From assembly GCA_038874185.1 (NCBI GenBank), contig JAVZCX010000046.1, forward strand, positions 1-5,158: DNA of 5,158 nucleotides. The letters run 5' to 3'. The stretch is from DTQF01 sp038874185 (GTDB taxonomy: Archaea > Micrarchaeota > Micrarchaeia > CABMEP01). Below are positions 1 to 4,826 of the stretch, piece by piece; position 1 is the first letter of the stretch, and every line of letters starts with the position of its first letter. The translations under genes and the position numbers were made by a program. The notes under the pieces were generated by a model, which was not told the DNA's origin, made no database searches, and saw only the letters and a list, made by a program, of their open reading frames with translations.

Positions 1-543
1 AGATACTTTTTCGTCAAGCCAATGATATCTTCTTGCATATCTAGTATCGCTATTCAAACCCTGCTGTATAACTGCCCATCTTCCCTCTTCTGTAACTATA
101 AAGGAATGATGATATAGCTGATATCCATCCTGAATTAATGAGTTATCAACCTTTGCAGAGATCTTGCTTGCATAAAAAAGTGAATCCAACTTGCTTTGCG
201 AAATATTTATTCTATCTGATAAAAGATTGATTTCTTCTTTTATATTTATTGCAGACTTTCCCTTCCCACCCAAAAATTCTATTCCGTATTCTTCTATAGA
301 CAATGCTTCCTTCAAAGCACCACATGTTACAGTAGTGGTTCCTGAACTATGAAAATCAAAACCAAGAACACATGCAAGACATTGAAACCAGAATGGGTCT
401 GATATTCTTTTCAAGAACTCATCTTTTCCATATTCTCTTTCAATCGCAACATAAACAATTCTGCTTAACTCAACCATCCTAGAAAAAAGCCATTTTGGTG
501 CATTTCCGTAATGCAATGGAAGGTCTGTATAGCCTGTTTTCAT
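1..543 (-). CDS. DUF763 domain protein, N-terminal part (gene runs off left edge)
   Basis: The minus frame is open from an ATG at 543 to base 1, giving 181 residues without a stop; the 3' part lies outside the window. I recognise the DUF763 (COG1415) family, common in archaea, from several stretches: the opening MKTGYTDLPLH with APKWLF at about 16-20, SDPFWFQ at 48-54 followed by LGFDFHSSG at 60-68, CGALKEAL at 74-81, and DGYQLYHHSFIV at 139-150 leading into WAVIQQGLN (156-164) and ARRYHWL (170-176). From memory, members are about 350-400 residues, so roughly half is visible. The biochemical function is not established to my knowledge; the invariant His/Ser/Gly and ARRYHW patches look like an active or binding site, which is inference. 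There is no clear Shine-Dalgarno site; a TATA-like box about 37 nt upstream implies a short leader. The gene lies downstream of a small ORF on the same strand but probably has its own promoter. Confidence 0.88.
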   Translation of the reverse strand, partial: MKTGYTDLPLHYGNAPKWLFSRMVELSRIVYVAIEREYGKDEFLKRISDPFWFQCLACVLGFDFHSSGTTTVTCGALKEALSIEEYGIEFLGGKGKSAINIKEEINLLSDRINISQSKLDSLFYASKISAKVDNSLIQDGYQLYHHSFIVTEEGRWAVIQQGLNSDTRYARRYHWLDEKVS

Positions 544-576
544 AAATATCTATTATCAACTAATTAACATCGATTA

Positions 577-584
577 TATATAAA
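577..584 (-). promoter_or_regulatory. TATA box for the DUF763 gene
   Basis: On the minus strand the sequence reads TTTATATA inside a longer AT run (573-590). With the usual archaeal spacing of about 27 nt, transcription would start near 553, leaving a leader of roughly 10 nt before the ATG at 543. The region is AT-rich throughout, so the exact box is uncertain. Confidence 0.45.
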
Positions 585-623
585 ATATAAAAAATAGATG
601 AGGCGATTGCGGGAATGCAGATT

Positions 624-628
624 AAAAA
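624..628 (-). terminator. Short T-run after the 57-residue ORF
   Basis: About 10 nt after the TAA of the small ORF the minus strand carries five consecutive T residues, followed further on by another T-rich stretch (585-594). Oligo-T without a stem is a typical archaeal termination signal. The run is short and the assignment weak. Confidence 0.25.
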
Positions 629-638
629 CTATTATTAA

Positions 639-812
639 TTACCAATCTAAAAGAGTTGGAACTCTAACCGCATCCCTCTGTTTTCTTTCATTCAGAACAA
701 GGAGGAATTTGTCATCCTTTCTCTCTATTTTTGAAGACATGCCTAACTTGTCCATCTTTGACATTATGGCACTCACTTCATCCAATCTTATATTTGTTAT
801 GTCCATTATCAT
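639..812 (-). CDS. Small protein of 57 residues, unknown function
   Basis: A minus-strand ATG at 812 opens a 57-codon frame ending in TAA at 639. The predicted protein begins MIMDITNIRLDEVSAIMSKM and ends in VPTLLDW. It has no membrane segment, signal peptide or cysteine. It looks like an amphipathic helix (about 10-24), then a charged stretch (about 27-35), a short strand FLLVL (36-40) and a basic tail. I do not recognise a family. Support for coding: an exact GGTGAT Shine-Dalgarno site 5 nt before the ATG, a TATA box (845-853) at promoter distance, an in-frame stop just upstream that fixes the start region, and a same-strand position between orc1/cdc6 and the DUF763 gene. A second ATG two codons in (806) is possible but sits 11 nt from the ribosome site. 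It could instead be a fortuitous short frame; conservation would decide. Confidence 0.6.
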   Translation of the reverse strand: MIMDITNIRLDEVSAIMSKMDKLGMSSKIERKDDKFLLVLNERKQRDAVRVPTLLDW

Positions 813-817
813 ATTTC

Positions 818-823
818 ATCACC
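818..823 (-). promoter_or_regulatory. Shine-Dalgarno site GGTGAT of the 57-residue ORF
   Basis: The minus strand reads GGTGAT, complementary to the conserved archaeal 16S 3' end (AUCACC). It ends 5 nt before the ATG at 812, favouring that start over the ATG at 806. The same bases also form the left arm of the dyad described at 818-881, so the match may have two causes. Confidence 0.5.
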
Positions 824-844
824 GAAAACAGAATCTCAAAGGCT

Positions 845-853
845 ATTTAAATA
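845..853 (-). promoter_or_regulatory. Palindromic TATA box upstream of the 57-residue ORF
   Basis: The core TATTTAAAT reads almost the same on both strands. Used on the minus strand it would start transcription near 822, about 10 nt before the ORF start. Used on the plus strand it would start near 876, but no plausible gene follows there. Confidence 0.45.
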
Positions 854-898
854 CTAATTGGAAGGGTAAATTTCCGGTGATCTGGACATTTATTACAA

Positions 899-913
899 TT
901 AGAAAGAAAAAGA
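899..913 (-). terminator. T-rich terminator of orc1/cdc6
   Basis: About 65 nt past the orc1/cdc6 stop, the minus strand reads TCTTTTTCTTTCT, a typical archaeal pyrimidine-rich termination tract. A perfect short hairpin lies between it and the stop codon (937-951). Confidence 0.45.
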
Positions 914-936
914 TATCTATAGATAAAGTTACGTCT

Positions 937-951
937 AAATTTCAGAAATTT
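937..951. repeat. 15-bp palindrome in the orc1/cdc6 3' region
   Basis: AAATTTC-A-GAAATTT is a perfect inverted repeat with a single central base. AGATATCT (911-918) and ATCTATAGAT (914-923) are two further short palindromes nearby. The single-base centre makes a protein-binding dyad more natural than an RNA hairpin, but AT-rich DNA gives such palindromes by chance fairly often. Confidence 0.4.
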
Positions 952-977
952 TGTCTCTTAAGAATTACAGCTTATTT

Positions 978-2051
978 TTATTTTCTTATAGATATCAATT
1001 TGGTTCTTCCTTTGGGTTTGACATCTATCTCCTCTGAAGTTAGTATGCCTGATTCCTCGAGCTTTGTTATGTAGAATTGAAGCATCCTGTTGCTCAAACC
1101 TAGATCTGAGAGCTTTTCATATATCTCTCCACTTGTAAGAGGACCTGATAAAAGAAGATTGACAATCCTTTTCTCTGGATCTGAAAGAGAATCGAAATGC
1201 CTTGATATAAAGTCTGTTTCTTGCTTTACCTCTTCTAATGCAAGCTTGACATGCTTCAATAAAAGTTTCTTTGATCCTTCTCTTTCTGCATTCAATCCTG
1301 CCTGATAAAGAAGTGAAATGCCAACCCTTGCATCTCCTCCTTGCTTTGCTGCATTTGCTGCGCAGAGTGCGACTGCCTCTTCGCTTATTGCAGAAGAGAA
1401 AAATGCCAGCTTTGCCCTTTCCATCAAAATCTTTTTGAGCTGGAATGCATTGTATTTCTCAAACTTAATCCTGGACTCCAATAAAGAGGATCTTATTCTA
1501 TCATCGAGCTTTGCAGCAAGTTCGTCGTCATTGCTTATAACAACTACAGAAACCCTGCCGTTTGCAAGCTCGTCTCCTCTGCTTAGATAATATAATATTT
1601 CAGTTGAATTGTTCGCTATCAGCCTATCAACCTCATCAAGAACTACGATTAGAATCTTGTTATTTAGAACTAGATATTCTTTTATTCTCTTGAATATTTC
1701 ATCAAATGCTATTCCTCTTCTTGGAAGAGGTAGCTTAAGTCTCTCTGCAATCTCAGAAAGCACTGCGTTTGAAGTTGTAAAATTCCAGCAGTTTATATAT
1801 ATTGCTATTGGTGTTTGACTGAATTCTGTTAGTTGATTTAGAACGTATTTTGTGCAACTTGTTTTTCCGCTTCCTGTTGGACCAGTTATCAATATATTTC
1901 TTCCCCTCTTTCCTTTTGAAGCTGCTGAAACCGCGGATGCCAACTCCTTTAACTGCGTCTCTCTTTCAGGCATCTCTGGCGGCAAATACTCAAGGCTTAA
2001 TGCATTCTCATTCTTGAATATGGAGGAATCACTCTCATAGAAAAGCTTCAT
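978..2051 (-). CDS. cdc6: Orc1/Cdc6 family replication initiator (AAA+ ATPase)
   Basis: This 357-residue protein binds origin DNA and loads the MCM helicase in archaeal replication. The AAA+ module is complete. Walker A is GPTGSGKT (57-64) and Walker B is ILIVVLDEVD (133-142). A sensor 1 asparagine sits in VVVISNDDE (N174). A Box VII-like LDDRIRSSL (182-190) offers arginine-finger candidates R185 and R187, and a GDAR sensor 2 arginine lies at 239-242. The N-terminal IFKN..AL..EYLPPEMPERE (11-31) is the usual entry to the family. Residues from about 288 form the winged helix, with SGEIYEKL (307-314) and the wing segment KPKGRTKLISI (345-355) typical of Orc1/Cdc6. The length is slightly short for the family but all parts are present. 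The start is ATG at 2051; a TATA-like box centred about 25 nt upstream implies a leaderless transcript, so no ribosome site is expected. It is divergent from the Sec61-beta gene. Confidence 0.95.
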   Translation of the reverse strand: MKLFYESDSSIFKNENALSLEYLPPEMPERETQLKELASAVSAASKGKRGRNILITGPTGSGKTSCTKYVLNQLTEFSQTPIAIYINCWNFTTSNAVLSEIAERLKLPLPRRGIAFDEIFKRIKEYLVLNNKILIVVLDEVDRLIANNSTEILYYLSRGDELANGRVSVVVISNDDELAAKLDDRIRSSLLESRIKFEKYNAFQLKKILMERAKLAFFSSAISEEAVALCAANAAKQGGDARVGISLLYQAGLNAEREGSKKLLLKHVKLALEEVKQETDFISRHFDSLSDPEKRIVNLLLSGPLTSGEIYEKLSDLGLSNRMLQFYITKLEESGILTSEEIDVKPKGRTKLISIRK

Positions 2052-2072
2052 AAAATTAAATGAACGTAATAA

Positions 2073-2080
2073 TTAATAAA
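2073..2080 (-). promoter_or_regulatory. TATA box of orc1/cdc6 (leaderless start)
   Basis: The minus strand reads TTTATTAA centred 25 nt upstream of the first base of the ATG. That spacing puts the transcription start at or next to the start codon, agreeing with the absence of a Shine-Dalgarno site. Confidence 0.5.
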
Positions 2081-2090
2081 CTTGACGATG

Positions 2091-2100
2091 TATAATATAA
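2091..2100 (+). promoter_or_regulatory. Probable TATA box of the Sec61-beta gene
   Basis: TATAATATAA lies about 55 nt upstream of the ATG at 2151, implying a start near 2122 and a leader of about 30 nt that includes the GTGAT ribosome site. The divergent region is AT-rich throughout, so other boxes remain possible. Confidence 0.35.
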
Positions 2101-2141
2101 TTACAAATTTTTAGACAATATGTGATTTTATAGATAATATA

Positions 2142-2146
2142 GTGAT
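2142..2146 (+). promoter_or_regulatory. Shine-Dalgarno GTGAT of the Sec61-beta gene
   Basis: GTGAT matches five bases of the archaeal anti-Shine-Dalgarno sequence and ends 4 nt before the ATG at 2151. It supports this start for a gene too short to be called on length alone. Confidence 0.5.
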
Positions 2147-2150
2147 TATT

Positions 2151-2318
2151 ATGGCAAAACAAACAGTATCCACCCCGGCAGGTTCTGCAGGTATATTTAG
2201 ATTCTATGAAGCAGAAGGTGGAGGAATAAAACTTAAACCCGGAATAGTAATAGCTATAACTGCTATCTTTATAGTGGCTATTCTTGTTCTAAGATACATA
2301 ACTACTGGCAAGATATAA
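2151..2318 (+). CDS. Preprotein translocase subunit Sec61-beta (SecG-type)
   Basis: A 55-residue protein beginning MAKQTVSTPAGSAGI and ending in RYITTGKI. The architecture is that of archaeal Sec61-beta, the small non-essential-core subunit of the SecYEG/Sec61 channel: a polar, cytosolic N-terminus with the Ser/Thr/Pro/Gly/Ala segment (about 6-14), then FRFYEAEGGGIKLKPG (16-31), whose aromatic-acidic-Gly-Lys-Pro pattern marks the family, and one C-terminal membrane helix (about 32-48). Length matches the usual 50-60 residues. The ATG is preceded by GTGAT at 4 nt spacing. It is divergent from orc1/cdc6. Its TAA is immediately followed by the complement of the stop codon of the opposing AbrB-domain gene, so termination must occur inside that gene. 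Confidence 0.92.
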   Translation: MAKQTVSTPAGSAGIFRFYEAEGGGIKLKPGIVIAITAIFIVAILVLRYITTGKI

Positions 2319-3179
2319 TCAATCTATCAAAGAAAAAGTTCCCTTTCTTTTTTCTATTATTTCTCCTTCTTCTCTTAAAACTGTGAGAAGTGCGATTGCT
2401 GCCTCTTCTTCAATGCCTAATGCGTCAGCTATTTTGTCCGCCTGTTTAGGACCAGATTTCAATACTGATTTTATCTTGGATTGAAATTTAAGAACGAAAG
2501 AATTCTTAACAAGATAATATTTTTTATCGAATCCTCTTATTCCTGTAACCTGATTTTTCTGAATCTTATCCTCAAGAAGCTTTGAAATCTCTCTTGCATC
2601 TGCTTCGGACTGAAGAACAAGATAGCCATTCTTATTCAGTCTTTTTATTGGATCCGTCTCCTCTCTTTTGATCTCTTTCTGTTCTTTCTTTTCTTTTGAT
2701 TCCTTCTTCTGTTTTTCTTGCTCCTTTGGTTGGGCAGCCTGCTCTTTCTCTTCGACACCTTCCTTTGGCTTTGCTGCCTCCTGCCTCTTTTCAAGAAGCT
2801 GTCTGTAAACAAGGTTAGGAACCTGATAAACACCTGTCTTTAGATATTTCCCACCGTAGTAAATATTCACAAGGTGTTTCTTCACAAGTTCGTCAAGTAG
2901 TTTCAATTCTTCTTGAGAGAATGTTTTTCTTACAACTTCAGGAGTTCTTTCTTCGAATTTAATCTGAAGAAGCTTGTTCAAAATGTTGATGTCTGATTCG
3001 GATAAAGGAAGAAGTTTTACTTTCTCAATTGCTATAGTTCCCGCAGTTATCTCATATATTCTAATTGGTGTGTCTGGTCTTAGATCAAGCTTTTTTACTA
3101 ATTCTTCTGGTATGATTATAGCAAGATCCTTTCCATACCTTATTATTTTTGAAATAACCTCACCTTCAAATAAAAACAG
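2319..3179 (-). CDS. AbrB/SpoVT-like domain protein with charged linker and C-terminal winged helix; non-canonical start
   Basis: The frame is open from just after an in-frame TAA (3186-3188) to TGA at 2319; from a CTG at 3179 it encodes 286 residues. Residues about 7-56 (from GEVISKIIRYG to TIAIEKVK, with AIIIPEELVKKLDL at 20-33) look like a swapped-hairpin AbrB/SpoVT DNA-binding domain. Then come a helical region (60-130, KFEERTPEVVRKTF at 73-86), a Lys/Glu/Gln low-complexity linker (about 130-175), a small domain (177-230) and a probable winged helix (232-286, with ADKIADALGIEEEAAIALL). It is probably a transcriptional regulator; its target is unknown. No ATG, GTG or TTG occurs in frame before TTG at 2981 (residue 67), and starting there removes the AbrB domain. 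Candidate starts are CTG at 3179 or ATT at 3155; the latter has AGGTGA 4 nt upstream. The reading frame is well supported, the exact start is not. Confidence 0.75.
   Translation of the reverse strand: MFLFEGEVISKIIRYGKDLAIIIPEELVKKLDLRPDTPIRIYEITAGTIAIEKVKLLPLSESDINILNKLLQIKFEERTPEVVRKTFSQEELKLLDELVKKHLVNIYYGGKYLKTGVYQVPNLVYRQLLEKRQEAAKPKEGVEEKEQAAQPKEQEKQKKESKEKKEQKEIKREETDPIKRLNKNGYLVLQSEADAREISKLLEDKIQKNQVTGIRGFDKKYYLVKNSFVLKFQSKIKSVLKSGPKQADKIADALGIEEEAAIALLTVLREEGEIIEKRKGTFSLID
2343..2358 (+). terminator. Probable Sec61-beta terminator inside the opposing gene
   Basis: The plus strand carries CTTTCTTTTTTCTATT starting 25 nt after the Sec61-beta stop. This is a good archaeal oligo-T termination tract. 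It is also the antisense of the lysine/arginine-coding stretch EKRKG near the C-terminus of the convergent gene. Confidence 0.45.
3160..3165 (-). promoter_or_regulatory. Shine-Dalgarno-like AGGTGA within the 5' end of the AbrB-domain gene
   Basis: AGGTGA ends 4 nt before an in-frame ATT (3153-3155). If ATT initiates, the protein is 278 residues and starts just before SKIIRYG. The same bases would encode Glu-Gly-Glu if translation starts at CTG 3179, so the match could be incidental. Confidence 0.3.
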
Positions 3180-3210
3180 CTTGTTTTATAGCTATAATAT
3201 TTCAGAAACA

Positions 3211-3220
3211 TTTAAATATA
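3211..3220 (+). promoter_or_regulatory. TATA box of the 5S rRNA gene, possibly shared with the AbrB-domain gene
   Basis: TTTAAATATA is centred about 25 nt upstream of the 5S 5' end at 3240, the expected archaeal distance. Because TTTAAA is self-complementary, the same box could also serve the minus strand, with a start near 3187 just ahead of the CTG at 3179. The two genes are only 60 bp apart. Confidence 0.6.
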
Positions 3221-3239
3221 TTACACACTATATTATATT

Positions 3240-3354
3240 GTCAGCGGCCATAGGAACCGGGAAACGCCCGATCCCATTCCGAACTCGGAAGCTAAGCCGG
3301 TTCACGATGTTATTGGTACTCTCCTGTTGGAGGGGAAGATGCATTGCTGCTGAC
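3240..3354 (+). rRNA. 5S ribosomal RNA
   Basis: The core CCCATTCCGAACTCGGAAGC (3273-3292) is the universal helix III/loop B-C signature of 5S rRNA. Terminal helix I pairs GTCAGCGGC (3240-3248) with GCTGCTGAC (3346-3354), 9 bp including one G-U. Helix II pairs GAACCGG (3254-3260) with CCGGTTC (3297-3303). The IV/V arm includes GATGTTATTGGTACT and a CTCTCC/GGAGGG stem closed by TGTT (3320-3335). Ends were set by helix I and may differ by a base or two. At 115 nt it is slightly short but structurally complete. No 16S, 23S or tRNA genes adjoin it, and it has its own TATA box, so it is transcribed as a solitary unit, as in many archaea with split rRNA genes. Confidence 0.95.
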
Positions 3355-3374
3355 TTTATCATTCTTATTCTATT
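3354..3374 (+). terminator. T-rich terminator after 5S rRNA
   Basis: Directly after helix I the plus strand is a pyrimidine-rich stretch with TTT, TTCTTATTC and TATT clusters. Archaeal 5S genes usually end at such tracts. Some readthrough into the membrane protein gene 41 nt downstream is possible, because no separate TATA box is evident there. Confidence 0.45.
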
Positions 3375-3395
3375 GAAAAAAACAATGATGATTGA

Positions 3396-4778
3396 ATGCA
3401 GAACATATTCACAAAGAAAGATGTTTTGAATCTCGTTATAATATTATTATATGCCTATTTCTTATTAGGGTTGGTTTCTAATCCCAGTGTTTTAACCTAT
3501 GAGCGAGCTTCAAGTCTAAACATGGGAAAGGAAAAGATGATGGAAGTATCTAATCTCTCTCTTTTCATAGGTATTGCTTTTGCATTTATTATATACATTG
3601 TATCAAGAGTTGTTTTCAAACAATCCGAACTTCCGGTTTTCATATCTTCATTGCTAATGGTTTCTTCATATGCATTCATAAACAATTTCTCATTTGGAAT
3701 ATCAGATTTAACTTTCCTACTACTTGGAGGGTTTGCAACACCTTCATTCGGATTTGAAAAGATATATCAAATACTTCCATTGCTTCCTTTGTCTTTGCTT
3801 TCTATCTATGTATTATATTCAAATAAAAAAATGAAATATGTATTTACTGGAATTATAGCATTAATTGCATCATTCTTCATGCCACTCATCTCGCTTCCTG
3901 TCTTATTCATACTCAATGCAGACGGATTCAGCAGAATAAATAAAATAAAAGACAGAGGAATATTAAGCACCATAGCTGGTGGTGCGATTGCTGCAGCTAT
4001 CTCTTTGATAATACTTGGTTCAGGAGTGGGTGCGATTGGCTTATCTGTTTTGATAGGTCTTGTGATAGCAGTTGTAATGCTTGCGTTTGAGAATAAGCAT
4101 ACCTTACTTTATTTATTGACCGTGACACTCATAATGGTCTCAATAGAATATGCAATTGCAAGCATGTTGAACAGACAAACTGTTGATCTAGATACTGTTA
4201 ATACATTGTCATGGATAAATGGCATGGATGGAAGAATTGCGTTTGCTTCAGTGTATGGAGATAATATAAGTAAAATATCCGCAGTTGAAACTGGAAATAA
4301 CGTCTTAACTAGTGAGGCGTTTCTTTTCTTGTTCACAAACAGAACACCAAGCTTTGATTATCTTATAATAGACACGTTTATACTTGATTCTCCAAAGGAA
4401 TATGCAAAACTAGTTAATGCTACAGTTACTTTTGAAACCTTTGCATTTGCTGGAATCCAAAAGCAAGGAGATACATATTATCAAACCTATTTGACTTACA
4501 AACACGATTATCTTTTAATACCAACAGACTCTGCAGGTAACATTCTAAGTAACAGGATAATTATAAACGGAGCTGAAGATTCATATTTCAAGCTTCTTAT
4601 CCTGAATTCTTCAGACTCTTCTTACTTCAGATACATACACCCTATGTCTGATTCTAACAAGAATATCTTTAAGGTTCTTTACCCAAACCAATTTGGAAGC
4701 TTATCTGGCTATGAGATAAAAGAAATAAAAAGTTCCAATAATTCTAGATTCAGAATTTATCAGATAAGAAAACAATAA
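3396..4778 (+). CDS. STT3/AglB-like membrane protein lacking visible catalytic motifs
   Basis: A 460-residue protein. The N-terminal half has about eight hydrophobic helices (roughly 11-29, 53-72, 79-96, 122-141, 148-172, 190-208, 212-231, 236-257). The rest is a soluble, presumably extracytoplasmic domain. Past the last helix, LSW at 271-273 followed 34 residues later by EAFLFLF (307-313) and FDYLIIDTFILDSPKEYA (320-337) mirrors the layout after the WWDYG motif of oligosaccharyltransferase STT3/AglB. ETFAFAG (347-353) and the closing FKVLYP (425-430) and RFRIYQI (451-457) also fit the AglB C-terminus. The WWDYG position reads WINGM, and the first loop (30-52) shows no acidic DxD-type motif. 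STT3 proteins have about 13 helices and over 600 residues, so this is a shortened, probably non-catalytic relative; this is inference from pattern. NxS/T sequons occur at N315, N341, N404 and N448. The ATG has only a weak ribosome site. It could be an unrelated GT-C-like or surface protein. Confidence 0.75.
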   Translation: MQNIFTKKDVLNLVIILLYAYFLLGLVSNPSVLTYERASSLNMGKEKMMEVSNLSLFIGIAFAFIIYIVSRVVFKQSELPVFISSLLMVSSYAFINNFSFGISDLTFLLLGGFATPSFGFEKIYQILPLLPLSLLSIYVLYSNKKMKYVFTGIIALIASFFMPLISLPVLFILNADGFSRINKIKDRGILSTIAGGAIAAAISLIILGSGVGAIGLSVLIGLVIAVVMLAFENKHTLLYLLTVTLIMVSIEYAIASMLNRQTVDLDTVNTLSWINGMDGRIAFASVYGDNISKISAVETGNNVLTSEAFLFLFTNRTPSFDYLIIDTFILDSPKEYAKLVNATVTFETFAFAGIQKQGDTYYQTYLTYKHDYLLIPTDSAGNILSNRIIINGAEDSYFKLLILNSSDSSYFRYIHPMSDSNKNIFKVLYPNQFGSLSGYEIKEIKSSNNSRFRIYQIRKQ

Positions 4779-4794
4779 TAAGTATAGGAGTTAC

Positions 4795-4826
4795 AAGAAT
4801 ACTATTATATGATGGATGCTATTCTT
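4795..4826. terminator. Weak hairpin between convergent genes
   Basis: AAGAATA (4795-4801) and TATTCTT (4820-4826) form a 7-bp inverted repeat with an 18-nt loop in the 47-bp gap between two convergent genes. It is placed where a bidirectional terminator would be useful, but the stem is AT-rich and neither side has a long T-run. Confidence 0.25.

Larger units (their letters stand above)
818..881. repeat. Near-perfect inverted repeat around a TATA box next to orc1/cdc6
   Basis: ATCACCGAAAA (818-828) and TTTCCGGTGAT (871-881) are inverted copies matching at 10 of 11 positions. Their midpoint (849.5) falls on the TTTAAA core (846-851). The 42 bp between the arms is not otherwise symmetric. On one reading these are paired sites for a regulator over the small ORF promoter. 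On another they are initiator-binding elements of an origin close to orc1/cdc6, because TTTCCGGTG resembles the TTTCCAGTG part of mini-ORB boxes as I remember them. Function is inference. Confidence 0.45.

Noticed and set aside
130..180. Possible tRNA or small RNA in the T/A-rich left end
   Set aside because: The DUF763 reading frame continues through it without interruption, and no cloverleaf elements are visible.
876..882. GGTGATC on the plus strand as a ribosome site
   Set aside because: No start codon with a usable frame follows; CTG at 883 reaches a stop within six codons. It is better explained as one arm of the dyad.
598..1074. Plus-strand open frame of 158 codons
   Set aside because: It runs antisense over the small ORF and the 3' end of orc1/cdc6, spans the AT-rich gap, and its composition is unlike a folded protein. 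The minus-strand genes explain this region.
1090..2040. Four plus-strand open frames (1090-1305, 1318-1590, 1609-1818, 1852-2040)
   Set aside because: All are antisense to the well-supported orc1/cdc6 frame and show no ribosome sites or recognisable domains.
2690..2780. Low-complexity stretch as a tandem repeat or CRISPR-like array
   Set aside because: There are no regularly spaced identical units; it is simply Lys/Glu/Gln codon repetition in a disordered linker.
2645..2833. Arg/Lys-rich minus-strand frame of 62 codons
   Set aside because: It is a frame-shifted shadow of the low-complexity Lys/Glu linker of the AbrB-domain gene.
2974..3429. Plus-strand frame of 151 codons
   Set aside because: It crosses the 5S rRNA gene and the antisense of the AbrB domain; the rRNA is unambiguous.
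3497..4336. Minus-strand frames at 3497-3685 and 4109-4336
   Set aside because: They are antisense to the membrane protein gene, with no start signals or domains.
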